A DNA stretch of 64,000 bases from Nonomuraea typhae (lineage in GTDB: Bacteria > Actinomycetota > Actinomycetes > Streptosporangiales > Streptosporangiaceae), in the NCBI RefSeq assembly GCF_009760925.1, contig NZ_VRLV01000007.1:1-64000 (forward strand), in the 5' to 3' direction. Positions 16,939-25,142 of the stretch are shown here, one piece after another. Made by a program: the position numbers and the translations under genes. Numbering within the stretch: the first letter of the stretch is position 1; the number at the start of each line of letters is the position of its first letter. Below the pieces are notes generated by a model. It ran no database searches. It was not told the DNA's origin and saw only the letters and a program-made list of their open reading frames with translations.

Positions 16939-17185
16939 ACGCATCGGCAAGGCCATCGAGATAGCCGTCGAGTGCGGCCGGTTCGACGGAAGCCATCACA
17001 AGATGTGGGTCATCGATCAGATGCTCCGCATCCTCACCGATTGCCCAATCATCACCCGGTCCGCCACCGACGCGGCCGGCCGCCCCTACACCTATGAGGC
17101 GTATGGGGAGAACGACGCCTACCGGCAGGCTGTCAACACCGGCGACCAGCACTGGTTTGCCTGGGATGTGGGGGTGGCACCCTGA
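16925..17185 (+). CDS. 86-aa hypothetical protein
   Basis: ATG at 16925, inside the end of the previous gene, with GAAGGGAG upstream. It has ERIGKAIEIAVECGRFDGSH, then KMWVIDQMLRILTDCPII, then aromatic YTYEAYGENDAYRQAV. A soluble small protein of a type often found before Spd genes in AICEs. No function known to me. Confidence 0.5.
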   Translation: MNTTERIGKAIEIAVECGRFDGSHHKMWVIDQMLRILTDCPIITRSATDAAGRPYTYEAYGENDAYRQAVNTGDQHWFAWDVGVAP

Positions 17186-18498
17186 TGACCACCTCCTCCT
17201 ATTGGGACGCCAAAGCCGCTCGTACGGTGGCAGCGGCCGACGCGGAAACCCGGCTGGCTGAAGCCGAGGCAACGCGCGCCGAGACGATGCTGCGCGTCCA
17301 GACGCAGCGCCTGGCGTTGCAGGCGCAGCAGGATGAGCACGCCGACCAGGCCCGCACGCGCCGCCTGGAGACGCAAGCCAGGGCGCGGCGGGAACGTCGC
17401 GCCGAGCGTGAGCGGCGCCGCAGGGAAGGCCGCCAGCGGCGCCGGCACACCATCGAGGCCGTCGCCGGCGCCGTGGGCGAGTGGGCGCCGTTGCTGGTCG
17501 GTGGGGTCGCGATGGGCGCTCCGATCGCCATTGCCTGGGATGGCCAACTGCAGTTCGGTCAGGCCGTCATGCGTTTGGGGGCGCTGGCTGCGGCGGTGCC
17601 GGTCGCGCTGGAGGGCAGCGCCTGGTATCTGGCCTGGCTGACCCACAAGGCGGTGCAGGCTGACCGGCCGACCGGCCGACTCCGTCTGTGGACGTGGCTG
17701 CTGGCGCTGATGGCCGCGTCCATGAACCTGTGGCACGGCATCACCGGTGCGGAGTTCGGTGCGGACGGGTTGCAGGTCGGCATCGTGCGCGGTCTGGCCT
17801 CGCTGCTGGGGGTCGGGCTGTGGGAGTTGACCGTGATGGCCCGCCGCCAGCGCAACGCCGGCCGGTCGCTGGCCGAACTGCGCACGGTGTTGTGGCGGCG
17901 GCTGCGCTACCCGCGCCTGTCCTGGCAGGCCGCCGGCATCCTGGCCGCCCGCGGCCCGGCCTGCCGCGCGGACGAGGCGTGGCTGGCGGCCTGGATCGAC
18001 CGCTACGGCCTCGGCCCCGACGCATCCCGACCCGAACGCCGCCTCGCCCGCCGCATCATCCGCCGTCAAGCCCGCAAGGATCGCCAAGCGGTCAAGGCGG
18101 GACGGCTGTCCATGGTGGGCGGGTTGGTGCTCGGACGAGCGATCCCGATCATCATCCCCGACCGCCCCGGCACGCCCACCCCGGCGACAGCATCCCCGGT
18201 GGTGCCCGCCGTGTCGATCGACGTGGTTCGCATCGATCCTGGCGCCCGTCGATCGCCCAAGCGGCGGCCCGCGTCGATCGATCGACCCGTACGGGCATCG
18301 ATCGAGCCCGTGGGAGGTGATAGCGATCGGGCTCCCCGTCGATCGATCGCCGAGCATCGCACGATCCTGCAGCGGTTGATCGGGCGCGGAGTGCTCACCG
18401 CGCAATCCACCGCCGAAGACATCCGCAAGACGCTGCGGTGCGCCCCCAGGACCGCCGCGGCGCTCAAGAAGGAACTCACCCAGGAGGTGAGCAGATGA
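17185..18498 (+). CDS. Spd-type (DUF2637-like) mobile-element membrane protein
   Basis: 437 residues. Residues 10-90 are a long, highly charged coiled coil (ETRLAEAEATRAETML, ARARRERRAERERRRREG). Four membrane helices follow at about 100-118, 128-152, 168-185 and 196-217. A cytoplasmic tail ends in a helix-turn-helix-like part (AEHRTILQRLIGRGVLTAQS). DUF2637/SpdB-like proteins assist intramycelial spreading of conjugative elements with TraB. The tail from about residue 344 to 390 is encoded by DNA packed with CGATCG hexamers. It is the first of several small membrane-protein genes with overlapping ends leading to traB. Confidence 0.75.
   Translation: MTTSSYWDAKAARTVAAADAETRLAEAEATRAETMLRVQTQRLALQAQQDEHADQARTRRLETQARARRERRAERERRRREGRQRRRHTIEAVAGAVGEWAPLLVGGVAMGAPIAIAWDGQLQFGQAVMRLGALAAAVPVALEGSAWYLAWLTHKAVQADRPTGRLRLWTWLLALMAASMNLWHGITGAEFGADGLQVGIVRGLASLLGVGLWELTVMARRQRNAGRSLAELRTVLWRRLRYPRLSWQAAGILAARGPACRADEAWLAAWIDRYGLGPDASRPERRLARRIIRRQARKDRQAVKAGRLSMVGGLVLGRAIPIIIPDRPGTPTPATASPVVPAVSIDVVRIDPGARRSPKRRPASIDRPVRASIEPVGGDSDRAPRRSIAEHRTILQRLIGRGVLTAQSTAEDIRKTLRCAPRTAAALKKELTQEVSR
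18215..18349. repeat. dense CGATCG cluster inside the Spd-like gene
   Basis: Eight exact CGATCG hexamers lie within 135 bp (18215, 18250, 18275, 18279, 18299, 18324, 18340, 18344), plus near matches CGATCC and TGATCG around them. The hexamer is rare elsewhere in the window. The encoded residues alternate Ser-Ile-Asp and Arg/Pro, a low-complexity linker, so the DNA rather than the protein may be what is conserved. Confidence 0.7.
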
Positions 18499-18746
18499 GC
18501 CGTCGCCAAGCCTCCAAGCCTGATGTTTGGACGCTTTTCCCGGTAGCGGCACTGATCAGCTTCGCCGGATGGGTCGTCCACATGGCCGCGAACGACGACC
18601 CGATGGCCGTCATGCTGTGTGTCACGCTGTTCCTGGCCGCGGTGTGGAAGCTGTGCCGCAGGTATCACGAGATCCGCCGCAACATCGACAACGCCAGTGC
18701 CGGGCGTCGGCTGCGGGAGGACCTGTCCGAGCGGGGGCCGCGATGA
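18495..18746 (+). CDS. 83-aa two-span membrane protein
   Basis: ATG at 18495 overlaps the Spd stop (ATGA), with GGAGGTGAG upstream. Two hydrophobic helices (LFPVAALISFAGWVVHMAA; MAVMLCVTLFLAAVWKL) are followed by a basic tail (CRRYHEIRRNIDNASAGRRL). Probably a small Spd-type accessory of TraB transfer; inference from position only. Confidence 0.6.
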   Translation: MSRRQASKPDVWTLFPVAALISFAGWVVHMAANDDPMAVMLCVTLFLAAVWKLCRRYHEIRRNIDNASAGRRLREDLSERGPR

Positions 18747-19006
18747 GCCGGCGCCGCACCCTCACCGAAGCGCTGGTAGGCGCACTGTTCACGGTGGCCG
18801 CGCTGTCGGTCGCAACCGGCCTGTTGGTGGCCACCATGACGCCGTGGCCGCGTGAGCTTGCGCTATGGCTGTCAGGCGCGGTCGCCGGTCTGGTGGCCGG
18901 TCCGCCGGTGCGCGGGTGGCTGGCCCTGGTCGCTGCCCGGTTGGCCGGCAAGCCCGCCATGACGCGGCGCCGTACCGGCCGCACGACTGTACGGCGGGGG
19001 CGGTGA
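18743..19006 (+). CDS. 87-aa two-span membrane protein
   Basis: ATG at 18743 overlaps the previous stop (ATGA). Hydrophobic helices EALVGALFTVAALSVATGLL and ELALWLSGAVAGLVAGPPV precede a basic C-terminus (TRRRTGRTTVRRGR). Same operon and probable class as its neighbours. Confidence 0.55.
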   Translation: MSRRRTLTEALVGALFTVAALSVATGLLVATMTPWPRELALWLSGAVAGLVAGPPVRGWLALVAARLAGKPAMTRRRTGRTTVRRGR

Positions 19007-19012
19007 CGGGTG

Positions 19013-19438
19013 ATGACCGACACCGAACCTCCCGTCTACGTGATCACCGACGCCCCACCGCCCCGCGCCCTCGCCGCCTCTACCTCGATGTTCGCCCGTG
19101 GGGTGCGGCTGGCCGGCCGTGCGCTGGTGGCGGTGTTCGCGCTGGTGGTGGCGCGCTGGCTACTGACGGCTGAGGCGTTCGACGGCTGGCGCTGGCTCAT
19201 CGGCGCCGCCCTGCTGGCCTGGCTGTGCCGGCCGTGGCTGGCCGGCGCCTGGCGGGTTGCCGGGTTGGTGTTCGGCGCTGCGGATGCGCTGATCTCGGCC
19301 TGGCTGGGCACCCGCCGCCTCGGCTACGTGGCCGCGCTGCTGCGCGCGGCCACCCGCACACCCCCCACCCCCAAGCCCAACCCCGACCTTGCTCCTGATT
19401 CGCCTGCCGAGAGGCGCCGGACGGAAGGAACGTCATGA
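19013..19438 (+). CDS. 141-aa membrane protein
   Basis: ATG at 19013. Hydrophobic segments ALVAVFALVVARWLL, WLIGAALLAWLCRPWLAGAW and VAGLVFGAADALISAWL suggest three spans, with a Pro-rich tail. Its stop overlaps the next start. Likely a Spd-type protein of the transfer module. Confidence 0.55.
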   Translation: MTDTEPPVYVITDAPPPRALAASTSMFARGVRLAGRALVAVFALVVARWLLTAEAFDGWRWLIGAALLAWLCRPWLAGAWRVAGLVFGAADALISAWLGTRRLGYVAALLRAATRTPPTPKPNPDLAPDSPAERRRTEGTS

Positions 19439-19833
19439 GCGATCAGCCCGCCAAGCCCGGCCGCAGCCGGATTCCCGAGCTGTCGGCCATCCCCTGGCAA
19501 GGCCCTTCGGCGATCACCCGCTACGCCCAGGTGGGCCGTCAGCTCGCCCGCGATCTGGCCGAGGAGTTCGCCGTGGGCAGCGATGAGCTGTATGCGGTGC
19601 TCGTCCGCAGTTTCAAGGGGCACCCGGTGCTGGCCGTGTTCGGCGCCCCGGACGTCAAGCTGCGCGCCCGGCGCGTGGTCAAGCGCCTGCAGCGCGCCGC
19701 CGAACTGCAAAAGGGCGCCGGGGTGGAGCTGGTGAAGTTCCACGCCCAGTTCCGCAAGGAGTTCGTGGACATGCTGCCGCAGGCCAAACCGGACAAGCGG
19801 CGCTCGGAGTTCAACTGGAATGAGGACACCTGA
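19435..19833 (+). CDS. 132-aa conserved soluble protein before traB
   Basis: ATG at 19435 with GGAAGGAA upstream. The sequence is helical and basic (AITRYAQVGRQLARDLAEEF, LKARRVVKRL-type segment, GAGVELVKFHAQFRKEFVDM). It overlaps the traB start by one base (TGATG), so the two are co-translated. I do not know a function; an accessory of TraB is the natural guess. Confidence 0.55.
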   Translation: MSDQPAKPGRSRIPELSAIPWQGPSAITRYAQVGRQLARDLAEEFAVGSDELYAVLVRSFKGHPVLAVFGAPDVKLRARRVVKRLQRAAELQKGAGVELVKFHAQFRKEFVDMLPQAKPDKRRSEFNWNEDT

Positions 19834-21905
19834 TGCCCCGCCCCGCATCCACCACATCGCAGCCGCCCGCGGTGCTGCCCGCCACCCCAGACTCCTCCTC
19901 GTGGGAGCAGGTGGCCACCCGCGAGGTTTCCAAGGCGCTGCTGTACTTCCCGCCCTGGCTGGTCGGCTTGCTGCTGTTCGGTCTCGGCTTCGTCTTCCAC
20001 GTCACCCTGGCCAGCGATGACCCGCAGGTCAGCGCCTGGACCACCGCTGCGATCATCACGTGCGTGCTGGTGCTGACCGCGTACACGTGGAAGCAGTCGC
20101 ACGCCCGCAGCCTCACCGGCCGTGCCCACACCACGCTGACCACGCTGGCCGCCGGGTTGTGGGTGTGCGCGGCCACCATCGACGGCCCCACCTCGACCGT
20201 GACCGGCCGCGCCATCTTGATCGGTGGGGTGGCGTTCGCGCTGTCGTTCAACATCCGCACCGTCATCCGCGTCAAGAACATCGACGTCAACGCGGCCGTC
20301 GCCGACCCGCTGGCGTTCTTGTTCAACCGCGGCGCCGAAAAGGCCGGCATGCCCGCCGTACAGGCGCGCACCATCCAGGCCACCGCGCACAAGGTGACCG
20401 GCGAAGTACAGATGGCGGAAGGCCGGCAGATCGCCGACGACTTGCAAAAGAAGGTGCCCTACATCGAGTCTGGCATCGGCCTGCCGCCCGGATCGATCAC
20501 CACCGCGATCGATCCAGACGACGCCAGCAAGGCCAAGGTGATCATCTCCGATGCGCGGGTGATGAAGCATCCGATCGCCTGGCCCGGCCCCTCCCGCGTC
20601 GGCGTCAGCATCGCCGAACCGCTGCGCCCCGGCCTGTGGCAAGACCTCGACGACGTCGAATACATCATCATCGGTCACCACCTGCAGTTCATGGGTAAGA
20701 CCGGCTCGGGCAAGTCCATCGGCGGCGCCTGGAACTTCCTGGCCGAGATCGTCACCCGCCGCGACGTGGCGGTGTTCGCCGTCGACATCACCAAGGGAGA
20801 ACAGACCCTCGGCCCGCTCAAGGCCGCCCTGCACCGGTTGGAGACCAGTAAAGACGGCGCCCGCGCCCTCATCTCGCAGATGTTCGAGAAGATCAAGCCG
20901 CGCACCGATCTGCTGGCCGGCAAGGGCCTGCAGAAGTGGGTCGAGGGCTGCGGTCTCACGTATTGGGTGCTATGGCTGGAGGAGTTCCCCGACATCTACG
21001 ACGCCCTCACCGACAAGCAGCAAGACCAATTCCTTTCGCTGATCAAGGCCATCCGCTCCGCCGGCGGCACCGTCGTGCTGTCGCTGCAGCGCTCGGACTG
21101 GACCCAGATGCCCACCATCGCCCGCGGCCAGCTCGCCAAGATGTGCTTCGGTGTGGACTCGCCCGGCGATGCCAGCTTCGGCCTGACCGAGGCCCAGCAA
21201 GACGCCGGCTGCCGGCCCGAACTGTGGGACAACAAGCAGCCCGGCATGGCCTACCTGGACGCCCCGTCCATCCCCGAGGAGCGCATCGCCATGCCCCTGC
21301 GCACCTACGCCTGGGGACTCACCCCCACCGGCCAGTTCGACGACGAGATGGCCAACGCACAGATGCGCGCGCACGCCGCGGCCTTCCCCGCCATCCACAA
21401 GAAGGTGGATGCGATGACCGCGGCCCTGTCGCGCCTGGCCGCCGAAGCGCTGGCCAGCCCCACGCCGCTGCCCGCCATCAACAGCCCGACCGCCGACACC
21501 AACACCGACACCGACACCGACACCGATGACGACGATGAGGAGGTGCGCAACGTCGCCGCGGAGTATCTGACCAGTGACGACCCCGACCCGCAGGTATCGG
21601 CCGGCCTCGACGATGAGATCACCGACTTCCCCGAGGGCGAGCCGCCGCTGACCTTCGCCCCGCCCGCCCAGACCATGACCCCCGAGCAGCGCGGCGCCGT
21701 ACTGATGCAACGCCTGCACGAGCTGTGGGACGGCGGCGCCCGTGATGTCGGCACCGGCGACTTCAAAACCATCTGGGACACCACCGATATCTCCCGCGCC
21801 TGGTTCCAGAAGCAGCTCAAGCGCCTGTCCGCAGCCGACGTCATCGGCCCCTACGACGACGACCGCAACCGCTACACCATGCCTGCCCGTCCCGAACTGC
21901 CCTAG
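19833..21905 (+). CDS. traB: FtsK/SpoIIIE-type DNA translocase, TraB transfer protein
   Basis: 690 residues. Membrane helices lie at about 38-60, 68-86, 100-118 and 126-143. The motor domain has Walker A GKTGSGKS at 288-295 and Walker B YWVLWLEEFPDI near 377-388, then SAGGTVVLSLQRSDW with the sensor region. An acidic linker (TDTDTDTDDDDEE) leads to a C-terminal winged helix (FKTIWDTTDISRAWFQKQLK), the domain that reads clt repeats in TraB. TraB hexamers move double-stranded DNA between mycelial compartments at hyphal tips. GTGGCCCC repeats 320-480 bp downstream are the candidate target. Confidence 0.9.
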   Translation: MPRPASTTSQPPAVLPATPDSSSWEQVATREVSKALLYFPPWLVGLLLFGLGFVFHVTLASDDPQVSAWTTAAIITCVLVLTAYTWKQSHARSLTGRAHTTLTTLAAGLWVCAATIDGPTSTVTGRAILIGGVAFALSFNIRTVIRVKNIDVNAAVADPLAFLFNRGAEKAGMPAVQARTIQATAHKVTGEVQMAEGRQIADDLQKKVPYIESGIGLPPGSITTAIDPDDASKAKVIISDARVMKHPIAWPGPSRVGVSIAEPLRPGLWQDLDDVEYIIIGHHLQFMGKTGSGKSIGGAWNFLAEIVTRRDVAVFAVDITKGEQTLGPLKAALHRLETSKDGARALISQMFEKIKPRTDLLAGKGLQKWVEGCGLTYWVLWLEEFPDIYDALTDKQQDQFLSLIKAIRSAGGTVVLSLQRSDWTQMPTIARGQLAKMCFGVDSPGDASFGLTEAQQDAGCRPELWDNKQPGMAYLDAPSIPEERIAMPLRTYAWGLTPTGQFDDEMANAQMRAHAAAFPAIHKKVDAMTAALSRLAAEALASPTPLPAINSPTADTNTDTDTDTDDDDEEVRNVAAEYLTSDDPDPQVSAGLDDEITDFPEGEPPLTFAPPAQTMTPEQRGAVLMQRLHELWDGGARDVGTGDFKTIWDTTDISRAWFQKQLKRLSAADVIGPYDDDRNRYTMPARPELP

Positions 21906-21921
21906 CAGAGCAGGAGAGCGC

Positions 21922-22200
21922 ATGCCCCAAGTCCGTGTCATGGGTGACGACCTCCACCATGTCGAACAGGTCGTCACCCTGCTGTTGCACCTCATCAACT
22001 CCGCACCTGCCCTGACCGCCGGCGACCCCACCCGGCTACACCATCGCGGCGGCGGTGGGCGCATCGTCTTCGACGTCAACGCCACCACCCGCCCCGCGAG
22101 CGCCGAGCGGCCCGAACAGGTCCGCGCCGAACGCATCGACAACCAAGGCGCCCGGCCACCACGCCGTACGCCGCGCCGGCGCGCGCTCCCACCCGCCTAA
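21922..22200 (+). CDS. 92-aa hypothetical protein after traB
   Basis: ATG at 21922 with CAGGAGAGC upstream. A beta-alpha start (MPQVRVMGDDLHHVEQVVTL) is followed by GGGGRIVFDVNATTRP and an Arg/Pro-rich tail. The beginning resembles the 52-aa protein at 14337. It ends 25 bp before the GTGGCCCC array. Unknown function. Confidence 0.5.
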   Translation: MPQVRVMGDDLHHVEQVVTLLLHLINSAPALTAGDPTRLHHRGGGGRIVFDVNATTRPASAERPEQVRAERIDNQGARPPRRTPRRRALPPA

Positions 22201-22225
22201 CGCCGGCACCCCCTTTCATGATCTC

Positions 22226-22386
22226 GTGGCCCCCTCGTTGGGGCCACGGGCGGGGGCTGGGGGAGGGATATACAGGTCAAAGCCAGGGCCACGCCCCGTG
22301 GCCCCCACCGTGGCCCCCGCGTGGCCCCCCGTCGTGGCCCTCCCTCGGCCCCCTCGCTCGACGGCCGTGGCCCCTGTCGTGGCCCC
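22226..22386. repeat. clt: array of 8-bp GTGGCCCC repeats, candidate clt transfer locus
   Basis: Six exact direct copies of GTGGCCCC lie at 22226, 22298, 22310, 22321, 22367 and 22379, and one inverted copy at 22240-22247. Near matches are at 22286 (inverted) and 22334. The first and the inverted copy form a 9-bp stem (22225-22233 with 22240-22248). Clustered 8-bp repeats next to traB are the form of TraB-recognition sequences in clt loci of Streptomyces plasmids, although the sequence differs between systems. No gene starts between 22201 and 22484. Confidence 0.6.
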
Positions 22387-22484
22387 ACCTGCAAGATCGA
22401 AAACTTTCGCGGCCCGCATCCCACGCGCAGCCGCGCGTAAGCCTGCCCGCAACCCCCGTCCAGCAGTCCGGAAGGACCCTGACC

Positions 22485-23174
22485 ATGAACCCACTCACAC
22501 TCAACCCCGCCCAATGGCGCGTGCTGACCTACCTGGCCGCCCACGGCACCAGCCGGGCCGGCATCCGGGCCGACGTGCTTCACGACATGTGCCAGGCCAT
22601 CCCCGCGGACCTGATCGTGCTGGCCGACGCCGGCCACATCGCCGGCCACATGCACGGCGACAACGCCCGCCCGGTGCCGAGCGTCGTCATCACCGCCCGC
22701 AACCCCCGCAAACTGCGCATCCACCTCACCCGCCCCGGCCAAAGGGCCGCCACCACGCTGGACGCCTGCTACCGCGCCCTGCGCCACCTGTACGCCTACG
22801 GCCTCGCACCCGATCGCGCGCTGCCCCTGGCCAGCCTGTACGGCGAGGCCGGCACACATCCCGACACCCTCACCCACCTCCAGCGGCACGGCCACCTCGA
22901 CATCACCCCCGGCCCCTACCTGGCCTGGAACACCGGCGGCTACCCCCACCTGTACGGGCCGCCACGCACCGCCGGCCGCTACGGCTGCGACCCCTGCCTG
23001 AGTTGCGGCAACCCCCCGCCGCAGGGCGCAACCATCTGGGTCAACAGCTACGGCGACCTGCACTGTGACCCCTGCGCTCGCCGCAACGCCGGCCAGGCGC
23101 CCACCGCCCTGGCCGCGCTCACCAGCCTCGGCTACCGCTACGCCCTGCCCAGCCACCTGCAGGTGCAGTCATGA
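22485..23174 (+). CDS. 229-aa protein with C-terminal zinc-ribbon-like part
   Basis: ATG at 22485, with GGAAGGAC upstream; an earlier in-frame start would read through the repeat array. Residues 1-110 look like a winged-helix fold (NPAQWRVLTYLAAHGTSRAG, LIVLADAGHIAGHMHGD, RKLRIHLTRPGQRAATTLDA). Residues about 168-210 carry CDPCLSCGNPPP and LHCDPCARRN, paired CxxC-type knuckles. A DNA-binding or replication accessory protein is likely, but the family is not recognised. Confidence 0.55.
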   Translation: MNPLTLNPAQWRVLTYLAAHGTSRAGIRADVLHDMCQAIPADLIVLADAGHIAGHMHGDNARPVPSVVITARNPRKLRIHLTRPGQRAATTLDACYRALRHLYAYGLAPDRALPLASLYGEAGTHPDTLTHLQRHGHLDITPGPYLAWNTGGYPHLYGPPRTAGRYGCDPCLSCGNPPPQGATIWVNSYGDLHCDPCARRNAGQAPTALAALTSLGYRYALPSHLQVQS

Positions 23175-23428
23175 CCGGCGCATCATCCGTCTTCGACCTC
23201 CTCGCCCTCATCGCCACCACCGCCACCATCGTCGGCCTCGTGGTCGCCGGGCTGGTACTCGGCTACCGCTACAGCCTCAAACGCCACCCCTACGTCTACT
23301 GCCGCCGCTGCAACGGCACCGGCGCGCGCCGCAGCCGCATCTACGCCCACTCCTTCGGCATCTGCCCGAACTGCGACGGCAGCGGCCACCGGCTGCGGCT
23401 GGGCGCCCGGCTGCTCAACGTTCGCTAA
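23171..23428 (+). CDS. 85-aa membrane-anchored protein with DnaJ-type CxxCxGxG motifs
   Basis: ATG at 23171 overlaps the previous stop. One hydrophobic helix (LLALIATTATIVGLVVAGLV) precedes two zinc knuckles, CRRCNGTG and CPNCDGSG, the DnaJ zinc-finger repeat. It would be a small membrane protein with a cytoplasmic zinc-binding tail. Similar proteins occur in actinomycete phages and AICEs; the job is not known. Confidence 0.6.
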   Translation: MTGASSVFDLLALIATTATIVGLVVAGLVLGYRYSLKRHPYVYCRRCNGTGARRSRIYAHSFGICPNCDGSGHRLRLGARLLNVR

Positions 23429-23505
23429 CCACCGGCATGGCAGACCCTCGCGACCTACGAAAGCAAGGCCCCTGACCGGCCCACCTTCTGAAAGGACGCC
23501 GCCCC

Positions 23506-23949
23506 ATGTCCGGCGCCACCGTGATGACCATCATCGGCAACCTGACCGACGACCCCCAGATGCACTACACCCAGACCGGCGCGGCGGTGGCGAGCTTCAC
23601 CATCGCCTCCAGCGAACGCCGCTACAACAAACAGGTAGAGCAGTGGGAAGAGGGCGATGCCCTGTTCATGCCCTGCAGCGCCTGGCGCGACCTCGGCGAA
23701 CACGCCGCCGAATCCCTCACCAAGGGCACACGCGTCATCGCCTCGGGACGCGTGCGCACCCGCACCTACGAAACCGGCGAGGGCGAGCGCCGCACCGTCA
23801 CCGAGATGACCGTCGAGGACATCGGCCCCTCCCTGAAGTTCGCCACCGCCCAACCCCACAAGGCAGCCCGCACCGGCAACAACAACCACGCCCGCGGGTT
23901 TGATGTCGGACCCGGCGACCCGTGGGCCAACGACGAGCCGCCGTTCTGA
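23506..23949 (+). CDS. ssb: single-stranded DNA-binding protein
   Basis: 147 residues from the ATG at 23506 (GAAAGGA upstream). The OB fold is clear: TIIGNLTDDPQMHYTQTGAA, VASFTIASSERRYN, FMPCSAWRDLGEHAAESL, GTRVIASGRVRTRTYET. The acidic C-terminal tip DPWANDEPPF is the protein-interaction tail of SSBs, with an extra D/E-x-P-P-F end. It belongs to the replication module and would coat single strands during element replication or entry. Confidence 0.9.
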   Translation: MSGATVMTIIGNLTDDPQMHYTQTGAAVASFTIASSERRYNKQVEQWEEGDALFMPCSAWRDLGEHAAESLTKGTRVIASGRVRTRTYETGEGERRTVTEMTVEDIGPSLKFATAQPHKAARTGNNNHARGFDVGPGDPWANDEPPF

Positions 23950-23962
23950 CCCCACACCGACT

Positions 23963-24004
23963 CGGCCTCGGCGACAAGCCGGCCAAGCACCCCTGCCGAG
24001 GCCG
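23963..24004. other. conserved-loop hairpin (CCAAG family), copy 2
   Basis: CGGCCTCGGC (23963-23972) pairs perfectly with GCCGAGGCCG (23995-24004). The 22-nt loop begins GACAAGCC and contains CCAAGCACCCC, almost identical to copies at 24699 and 28996. It lies between ssb and the 24071 gene. Confidence 0.7.
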
Positions 24005-24070
24005 CGACCCCTCCCGCTCCTCCCGCCCCGCCCTCTCCCATCCCTCGACCCTTTTAGGAACGGACCTGCC

Positions 24071-24685
24071 ATGACAGCCACTCGTCACCTCGGCGACGAT
24101 CACCCGCTGGCCGCGGCACTGGACGCCTACCGCCGCCGCCAGCAGCACCACCATGACCAGGACATGGCCATCCTCGCCCGCCTCGGCGGTGAGCTGCGCG
24201 AGGTCCTGACCCGCATCGACCTCACCCCCGTGGGCGGCATCTGCGCTGACGCCGCCGAGTCCGTCTCAGCGCTCATCGCCGACCTCGTCTCGGACAGCGA
24301 CGACGACGGCAGAGAACTCACCCGCCGCGTCTGGGTGCAAAACCAGCGCGGCCACCTGCGCATCCTGACCGGCACCGCCGCCACCCCGATCTGGCGCGCC
24401 CGCCTCAGCACCGACTTCGGCCCCGAATGGCGCGAGCTGACCACCGATGACGACCTCCTGGCCGCCATCGGCAAAGCCCTCATGCACGACCCCTGGAACG
24501 ACGACGAGCAGCCGGACCCGCCGCCCACCCACTACGAACTCGCAACCGCGGTCCTGAGCCCCACCCGATTGTCGAACGAACCGGCCCTTTCCTTGGACGT
24601 CGCTGAGATCTGCGACACGCTGACCGCGCTCACGCACGCCGTACTGGCCGTGGTCGAACAGATCGCCGCCGGCCGAAGCGCATGA
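24071..24685 (+). CDS. 204-aa hypothetical protein
   Basis: ATG at 24071, 66 bp after a conserved hairpin. Helical N-terminus with a His/Gln patch (YRRRQQHHHDQDMAILARLG), middle beta part (RRVWVQNQRGHLRILTGTAA), acidic loop (MHDPWNDDEQPDPPP) and a helical end. No known motif. The TTTTAGGAACGGACCTGCC leader gives a modest ribosome binding site. Confidence 0.5.
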   Translation: MTATRHLGDDHPLAAALDAYRRRQQHHHDQDMAILARLGGELREVLTRIDLTPVGGICADAAESVSALIADLVSDSDDDGRELTRRVWVQNQRGHLRILTGTAATPIWRARLSTDFGPEWRELTTDDDLLAAIGKALMHDPWNDDEQPDPPPTHYELATAVLSPTRLSNEPALSLDVAEICDTLTALTHAVLAVVEQIAAGRSA

Positions 24686-24698
24686 ACAGGCGCCGGAT

Positions 24699-24740
24699 GC
24701 GGCCTCGGCGACAAGCCACCAAGCACCCCGCCGAGGCCGC
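24699..24740. other. conserved-loop hairpin (CCAAG family), copy 3
   Basis: GCGGCCTCGGC (24699-24709) pairs perfectly with GCCGAGGCCGC (24730-24740) over 11 bp. The 20-nt loop GACAAGCCACCAAGCACCCC differs by one base from the loop at 29005-29024. It precedes the gene at 24774 by 33 bp. Confidence 0.75.
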
Positions 24741-24773
24741 GCCCTTCCGATCACAGCGAAAGGCGACCCCAGC

Positions 24774-25142
24774 ATGACAGCCACCCACCCCGGCAACCAG
24801 ACCCGCCACCACCACACCCCGCTACCGCCCCAACCCCCCGCCACCGCCCCGCTCGCACTGCGCACTGCGGCGCGTGCGACCGATCTGCGGCCTGGGCACG
24901 CCGTCCGTATCGCCGGCTACGGAACCCTGCCCGTGGCAGCAGCCGCGGCCCCGGTCGCGGCGCCGTTGATCGCGGTTCGGCTCGGCTGGGCCGGCCTGTC
25001 CCTGATCGTGCACCCGACTACCCCGTTGGACGCCCTCACCCACCACGGCGCCGCGCTCTACCGCATCTGGCAGTGCCACCACTGCCACGGCACCGGACAG
25101 TGGCAACCCGAGCGAAGGACGACGTCCCATGGGGGGCATTGA
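24774..25142 (+). CDS. 122-aa hypothetical protein with CxxC end
   Basis: ATG at 24774 with CGAAAGGCGA upstream. Disordered His/Pro-rich start, a middle that reads like a small beta barrel (LRPGHAVRIAGYGTLPVAAA, LSLIVHPTTPLDALTHHG) and QCHHCHGTGQW, a lone DnaJ-like knuckle. Overlaps the next gene by 14 bp. Unknown function. Confidence 0.45.
   Translation: MTATHPGNQTRHHHTPLPPQPPATAPLALRTAARATDLRPGHAVRIAGYGTLPVAAAAAPVAAPLIAVRLGWAGLSLIVHPTTPLDALTHHGAALYRIWQCHHCHGTGQWQPERRTTSHGGH

Noticed and set aside
22226..22386. CRISPR array
   Set aside because: Units are 8 bp with irregular spacing and both orientations; no cas genes nearby.
22218..22484. N-terminal extension of the 22485 gene through the repeat array
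   Set aside because: The extension would translate GTGGCCCC repeats into Pro/Trp/Arg runs; a strong ribosome binding site precedes the ATG at 22485.
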